Below, piece by piece: positions 59,994 to 64,000 of a stretch of DNA of 64,000 nt. A program made the position numbers and the translations under genes. Origin of the DNA: Victivallis lenta (GTDB taxonomy: Bacteria > Verrucomicrobiota > Lentisphaeria > Victivallales > Victivallaceae). The stretch covers positions 1 to 64,000 of the forward strand of contig NZ_VUNS01000022.1 of NCBI RefSeq assembly GCF_009695545.1. The letters run 5' to 3'. Every line of letters begins with the position of its first letter. Within the stretch, counting starts at the first letter, position 1. A model generated the notes under the pieces. That model was given only the letters and a program-made list of their open reading frames with translations, was not told the DNA's origin and did not search any database.

Positions 59994-61445
59994 CTAGTTG
60001 ATGCGGTTTCCGATATCGCGGCTGTCGGCGGCGGTGATGTGGAGCCCTTTCTTATGGAGCTTTTCGGTGCGGTTGTCCTGAATCCAGTTATAGAGGACGT
60101 CCGCTTCGGCTCCGTTCAGGATCGACACGGCCGTGCCGGTCCACTGCGAGTCTGAGACGTTGCAGTTGAACACCTTGTTGTTGATGACCCGCAGCCGGTA
60201 AACCCCGTTTGTGTAGATGCCGTTCACATGGCTGTTCAGAATCTCGTTGTCGATGATTTCGATATCGGTCAGGATGCGGCTGAGCTTGAAGCTCTCCGGC
60301 TTGCCGGCCGGAGGCGTATCGAGGGTGAATTCGACTTTTCCGTCGCGCAGAACCGAGCTTTTGACACGGGCCGTCGTCTCCCCCATGCGGATGCGGCGTT
60401 TCGGGAAGAGCTCCGGGCCGAGCTCCCTCGCGGCGGAAAACACGCCCGGCTTCGTTTCGGCAACCGGATAATCCGTTTTGGTGAAATAGTCGTCGCCGTT
60501 GCGGTTCCATCCCTTTTCGCCGTCGATGTACGAGACGACGATCCCGGCGTGGCCGGTCGTGACCTGCCCGGTGTTGCGGATGAAAACTCCGTTGATTTCA
60601 AAGTCTGCGCCGCTCTCGAGGAAGCGGTTGCCGATAACCTTGACCCGGCGGGCCGAGCAGGCTCCCTGCCGTAGATTGTGAAACCGGTCGTTGGTCGTGA
60701 TCTGGCAGCCCGAAAAGGTCGTGCGTTCGACATGGTTCCCGTTGAAGATCACGTCGGAACCGCCGAGACAGACCAGCCCCTGCCGGCAATTGTAGATGAT
60801 GTTGTTCGCGACAACGGCCCGTTCGAGCCGGAGGGCGCCTTCGTGGCCGTAGTCGATGAGTGCGAGCGCGTCGTCGGTGGTCTGGGTGATGTAGTTCCCG
60901 GTGCAGACGATATCCTGCGACTGGACGAAGTGAAGCCCGTCGCGCCGGGTCTGCTCGATCTTGCAGTCGACGACCCAGACGTAGCGGCAGCCGTTGATGG
61001 CAATGCCCATGAATGGAGAGCCGAGCACATGGACGTTTTCGATCCGGATATTCCGCCCGCCCGTCACATAGATCGGATGCTGGGCGGAAGTCTGCTGCCG
61101 CACCGGCATCTCCCGGTAGGTCAGCACGCCGCCCGAGACGGTAAGGTTTTCGCAGTTGTCGAACTGGAAGCTGCCGTTCTGTTCGGTGTTCAGCAGCGTC
61201 GCACCGGAAAAATCGACCTTCGCGCTCCTGAGCCCTTCGATTTTGAGCAGTCCCCTGAAAGCGAAGCTGCCGCTGCCGAAGCGGAGGGTGCCGCCGTTTT
61301 TGCGCAGCTCCGCGAACGCGGTCCGGATCGCGTCGGTGTCGTCGTTTGCACCGTCGCCCTTCGCGCCGAAGTCGCGGACGTGGAGCTCGGCGGCGGCAAG
61401 CATGGCGGCCGCCGCGACAGCAAGGAGAGTCATCACTGATTTCAT
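59994..61445 (-). CDS. Exported right-handed beta-helix protein (pectate-lyase-like)
   Basis: 483 residues. The signal peptide is MKSVMTLLAVAAAAMLAAA, and the mature start HVRDFGAKGDGANDDTDAIR is the diagnostic opening of pectate-lyase superfamily 3/GH28-like beta-helices. Coils follow with N and V ladders (NIRIENVHVLGSPFMGIAIN; QDIVCTGNYITQTTDDALAL; LRVINNKVFNCNVSDSQW). The catalytic type (lyase or hydrolase) is not certain. Its ATG overlaps the stop of the GntR-LacI gene by 4 bp and the pilin gene follows 12 bp later, so the three form one operon: regulator, secreted enzyme, pilin. Confidence 0.88.
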   Translation of the reverse strand: MKSVMTLLAVAAAAMLAAAELHVRDFGAKGDGANDDTDAIRTAFAELRKNGGTLRFGSGSFAFRGLLKIEGLRSAKVDFSGATLLNTEQNGSFQFDNCENLTVSGGVLTYREMPVRQQTSAQHPIYVTGGRNIRIENVHVLGSPFMGIAINGCRYVWVVDCKIEQTRRDGLHFVQSQDIVCTGNYITQTTDDALALIDYGHEGALRLERAVVANNIIYNCRQGLVCLGGSDVIFNGNHVERTTFSGCQITTNDRFHNLRQGACSARRVKVIGNRFLESGADFEINGVFIRNTGQVTTGHAGIVVSYIDGEKGWNRNGDDYFTKTDYPVAETKPGVFSAARELGPELFPKRRIRMGETTARVKSSVLRDGKVEFTLDTPPAGKPESFKLSRILTDIEIIDNEILNSHVNGIYTNGVYRLRVINNKVFNCNVSDSQWTGTAVSILNGAEADVLYNWIQDNRTEKLHKKGLHITAADSRDIGNRIN

Positions 61446-62536
61446 GATACGGTTGTTTCCCTGGGTTGAGTGGTAACGGATGGAACGGCGGAATCACTTT
61501 TGCGGATCACGAGCGCGGGCGCGACCAGCCGGAGCAGCTCCGGCGCGCCGGAGTGGAGGCGGTTGCGGGCCAGCAGCTCGAATCCCTGCCGGATATGTTC
61601 GGCGAGATTCGGATTCAAGGCGGTGAGCGGCGGCACGGAGTAGCGGCTGAAGAGCGAATCGCCGATGCTGATCAGCGACATCTGCTCCGGCACCCGGACG
61701 CCGTTCTCACTGAAGGCGGCGAGCGCCCCCTGCGCGAGCTCGTCATTCAAAGTGATGAGGGCGCTGAAGCGTTCTCCCCTGGCGACGGCGCGGCCGACGG
61801 CCTGAAAGGCGTATGCGGTCGGATGGGCCCCGGTCGGAACGTCGGCGCGCAGCTCGGGGGAGCCGCCGCCGGTGACCGAGCGCCAGACCGCGATCTGGAT
61901 ATTCTCGATCGGGTGGCCTGAATTGTTGTGCAGCAGCGCGATGCGCCGGTGGCCGAGCGAATGCAGCCGGTCGGTCAGCAGCCGGATGCCGTGGTGGTCG
62001 TCACCGATGACCGACGGGATGCCGAGCTGGTCGAGCCGGTTGGCGAGAACCGCGAAGAGCCATGCGTTGCCGGCGATGTCCCGGATGGTCGCGGCGGTCA
62101 GCAGATCGTCGCCGAGCACCATGGTCGGCTGGCGGAAACGGATCGCGGTGCGGACGAACATCGCCATCTCCTCGCTGCCGAGCCGGACGATGCGGCAGCG
62201 GAGGTTTCGCCGCGCCCCCTCTTCGAGCGCGAGTTCGGCGATCTCGTCCTGGGTGTCGCCCTGATAGTTCGAAAGCACGATGTTGACGTACTCCGCACCG
62301 TTCGCCGTGCCGCCGCCGCGGGTCAGGTAGGTGCCGTCCCCGACCCGTTTTTCGACCACGCCGCTGGTGATGAGGTCGCGGAAGGCGCGCCGGACGGTCG
62401 CGACGTTCACATTCAGTTTTTCCGCCAGCTTCCGCTCCGACGGAAACCGCGTTTCGGGCCGGTAGAAACCCGATTCGATGCCGCGCACGAGATAATCGTA
62501 CACGGACTGAAATTTCGGTTGACTGTTCTTTACCAT
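61442..62536 (-). CDS. GntR-type DNA-binding domain fused to a LacI-type sugar sensor
   Basis: 364 residues. GntR winged helix at the N-terminus (QSVYDYLVRGIESGFYRPET; PSERKLAEKLNVNVATVRRA; VGDGTYLTRGG), then a LacI-type sensor (LHSLGHRRIALLHNNSGHPI; LNDELAQGALAAFSENGVRV; MSLISIGDSLFSRYSVPPLT). It heads the operon with the beta-helix enzyme and pilin and likely represses it, including itself. Same architecture as the protein at 10075, but only family-level similarity. Target sugar unknown. Confidence 0.9.
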   Translation of the reverse strand: MVKNSQPKFQSVYDYLVRGIESGFYRPETRFPSERKLAEKLNVNVATVRRAFRDLITSGVVEKRVGDGTYLTRGGGTANGAEYVNIVLSNYQGDTQDEIAELALEEGARRNLRCRIVRLGSEEMAMFVRTAIRFRQPTMVLGDDLLTAATIRDIAGNAWLFAVLANRLDQLGIPSVIGDDHHGIRLLTDRLHSLGHRRIALLHNNSGHPIENIQIAVWRSVTGGGSPELRADVPTGAHPTAYAFQAVGRAVARGERFSALITLNDELAQGALAAFSENGVRVPEQMSLISIGDSLFSRYSVPPLTALNPNLAEHIRQGFELLARNRLHSGAPELLRLVAPALVIRKSDSAVPSVTTQPRETTVS

Positions 62537-62787
62537 GATTGCTCCGTTCCTTCCGGATTGATCTGTAACTAATTATAGAACAATTCGCCCGCGATGTCAA
62601 CAGCCGGGAGAAAATAATAACGGAATGAACGAAATTCTATTTGTAATCAACAATTTACAAATGACGATTTTTTCGATTTACGCACAAATATATGCATATC
62701 AATTTTCGCGGAGGAGGCCGGGCAGGCCGAACTTGACTTGCATTCGTTCCGGTGATATGGTATGAAAACGGAAAAGGATGGATCGGC

Positions 62788-63687
62788 ATGGAACAGTCTT
62801 CGGCGAAAATATCGGATGTTTTCCACCGGATCAGTTTTTTTTCGGATGAATTTCCGTTCAGCATTCACCGGGAATTCGACCGGCCGTCCGACTTCAACGA
62901 GTCGCGCCGGTTCCGGCGCGAATTCTGGAAGATCGTCTGCGTCATCAGCGGCCGCGGCGAAAACATCGTGAACGACGCGCGCTACCCGGTCGGGCCCGGA
63001 TCGATTTTCCTCGTCCACCCGGACGACTCGACCACGCTGAACATCAAGACCGAAGCGCTGGAGATCTACAACATCTTCTTCATGCCGGAACTCGTGCGCG
63101 ACGGACTCCGCGAGCTGCAGGACGATTTCGACTTCTTTTCGATCATGCACCGGAACAGCCGCACGAAAGAGGGCGACTCCGGCAGCCTCTATGTCGCCGA
63201 AAGCGACGCCGAGATGCGGCGGCTCGTCCGCACGCTCGAGCGGGAGTTCGACCGCATGCCGCAGAACTACCGGGCCCGGATCAAGCTCATGCTGCTCGAA
63301 CTGCTGATCCTGCTGGCGCGCAAGGCGGGGAAACGAATCCGGCACCGCGGCGCCGACTCGGTCCGCGAATACGTCGATCACCTGATCGAAAGCTATTTCC
63401 GCGAGGAGTTCCGGCTCGATTCGCTGGCGCGCAAGATCGGCATCGACAAAAGCCGCCTCTGCCGCCTCTACCGCGCCGGCGCCGGCATGACCATCATGGA
63501 TGCGCTGCGGCTCCGCCGCCTCAAGGAGGCTGCTGAACTGCTGACCTGCACGAACCGGACCATTTCGGAGATCTGCTTCAGCTCGGGCTTCAACGACCTG
63601 AGCTACTTCTACCGCTCCTTCACCGCGAAATACGGAACCAACCCCGGCGAATTCCGCCGCCGCTTCCAGCGCGAAAACGAAACGTAA
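62788..63687 (+). CDS. AraC-family transcriptional regulator
   Basis: 299 residues. The N-terminal cupin-like half has FWKIVCVISGRGENIVNDAR and PVGPGSIFLVHPDDSTTLNI, and the C-terminal DNA-binding half has LDSLARKIGIDKSRLCRLYR and ISEICFSSGFNDLSYFYRSF, TAKYGTNPGEFRRRF. ATG 62788 has AAAGGA nine bases upstream. It diverges from the GntR/beta-helix/pilin operon and faces the transaldolase gene, and may control either locus. Confidence 0.9.
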   Translation: MEQSSAKISDVFHRISFFSDEFPFSIHREFDRPSDFNESRRFRREFWKIVCVISGRGENIVNDARYPVGPGSIFLVHPDDSTTLNIKTEALEIYNIFFMPELVRDGLRELQDDFDFFSIMHRNSRTKEGDSGSLYVAESDAEMRRLVRTLEREFDRMPQNYRARIKLMLLELLILLARKAGKRIRHRGADSVREYVDHLIESYFREEFRLDSLARKIGIDKSRLCRLYRAGAGMTIMDALRLRRLKEAAELLTCTNRTISEICFSSGFNDLSYFYRSFTAKYGTNPGEFRRRFQRENET

Positions 63688-63707
63688 GCAAACAGCGCCT
63701 TTCCCGG

Positions 63708-64000
63708 TCAATCCAGGTTATAGACGCATTTGCCGGGGCCGTAGACGGCGCGCCAGTCGCGGTTGAACTGCTCGATGCTCATGTCGGTCAGCGGATGCTC
63801 GGCCAGATGCCAGAGGATGTCCGGCCCGATCGTGATCGCCTGACAGCCGGCCAGCGAGACGTCGTTGACCTGCTGCACGTTCTTGAACGACGCCGCCAGC
63901 ACCCGGGTCGGCATGCTGTGAATCCGGAACAGGTCCGTGATCATCTGCACGACCGTCACGCCCATGCCGCTGATGTTGTCGATGCGGTTCAGGTACGGCG
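63708..64000 (-). CDS. Transaldolase/fructose-6-phosphate aldolase family, C-terminal part (cut by window edge)
   Basis: The visible 96 residues begin PYLNRIDNISGMGVTVVQMI and continue with VLAASFKNVQQVNDVSLAGC and QAITIGPDILWHLAEHP. These are the last barrel strands of the transaldolase/FSA family, including the region after the Schiff-base lysine, which would lie outside the window. The enzyme would interconvert sugar phosphates in the pentose pathway or cleave fructose 6-phosphate-type substrates. The stop is at 63708; the gene converges with the AraC regulator. Confidence 0.8.
   Translation of the reverse strand, partial: PYLNRIDNISGMGVTVVQMITDLFRIHSMPTRVLAASFKNVQQVNDVSLAGCQAITIGPDILWHLAEHPLTDMSIEQFNRDWRAVYGPGKCVYNLD

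Overview
The window looks like a chromosome segment of a Lentisphaerota-type bacterium (Victivallis-like, PVC superphylum). The evidence is several prepilin-type pseudopilins with the [17 protein letters not shown] motif, each placed in an operon with a carbohydrate-active enzyme, together with many AraC and GntR/LacI sugar regulators and Gfo/Idh/MocA and sugar-isomerase genes in GC-rich DNA. No 16S gene is present, so the assignment is an inference.

Layout. (1) 1-2142 is the end of an integrated element: the tail of an excisionase-like gene and a tyrosine recombinase abutting tRNA-Arg(ACG). (2) 2.2-15.16 kb is host DNA: two tiny membrane peptides, AraC regulators, a sugar isomerase plus dehydrogenase pair, a PocR-AraC/phosphodiesterase/nitroreductase operon, an FAD oxidoreductase, a GntR-LacI regulator, a GH42-like secreted enzyme, and the 3' part of a pseudopilin gene. 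(3) 15.16-57.02 kb is a second integrated element of about 41.9 kb that cuts this pseudopilin gene in two. It is bounded by GATGATG direct repeats with inverted ATTAGA(A/G)CAA arms just inside. (4) 57.02-64 kb is host DNA again: the 5' end and promoter of the broken pilin gene, a metallophosphoesterase, a cytidylate-kinase-like protein, a GntR/beta-helix/pilin operon, an AraC regulator and a transaldolase cut by the window edge.

Inside the 41.9-kb element, the left end holds a tyrosine recombinase, HigBA, an excisionase-like protein and small helix-turn-helix genes. Next comes a LacI-controlled cargo operon for glycan use: pseudopilin, a 1787-residue multidomain enzyme with a circularly permuted SGNH domain, GH130, an alpha/alpha-barrel enzyme and an SSF transporter, with matching palindromic operators. 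A MobF relaxase-helicase follows, with a hairpin upstream that may be part of an oriT. No type IV secretion or coupling-protein genes are visible, so the element looks mobilizable rather than self-transmissible.

The most unusual part is 39.0-56.8 kb. Two divergent gene sets encode TPR proteins, a TonB-like membrane anchor fused to squalene-cyclase-like repeats, and an ExbB-ExbD-ExbD motor. Embedded between TPR and ExbB is a three-copy array. Each copy has a secreted protein with a nearly identical first ~240 residues and an unrelated tail (two tails carry HExxH motifs), followed by a different exported helical protein. The copies are separated by ExbB-TPR fusion remnants that record how the array was amplified. 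I read this as a diversifying, proton-motive-force-linked secreted-effector or surface-protein system. Its function is inferred, not shown.
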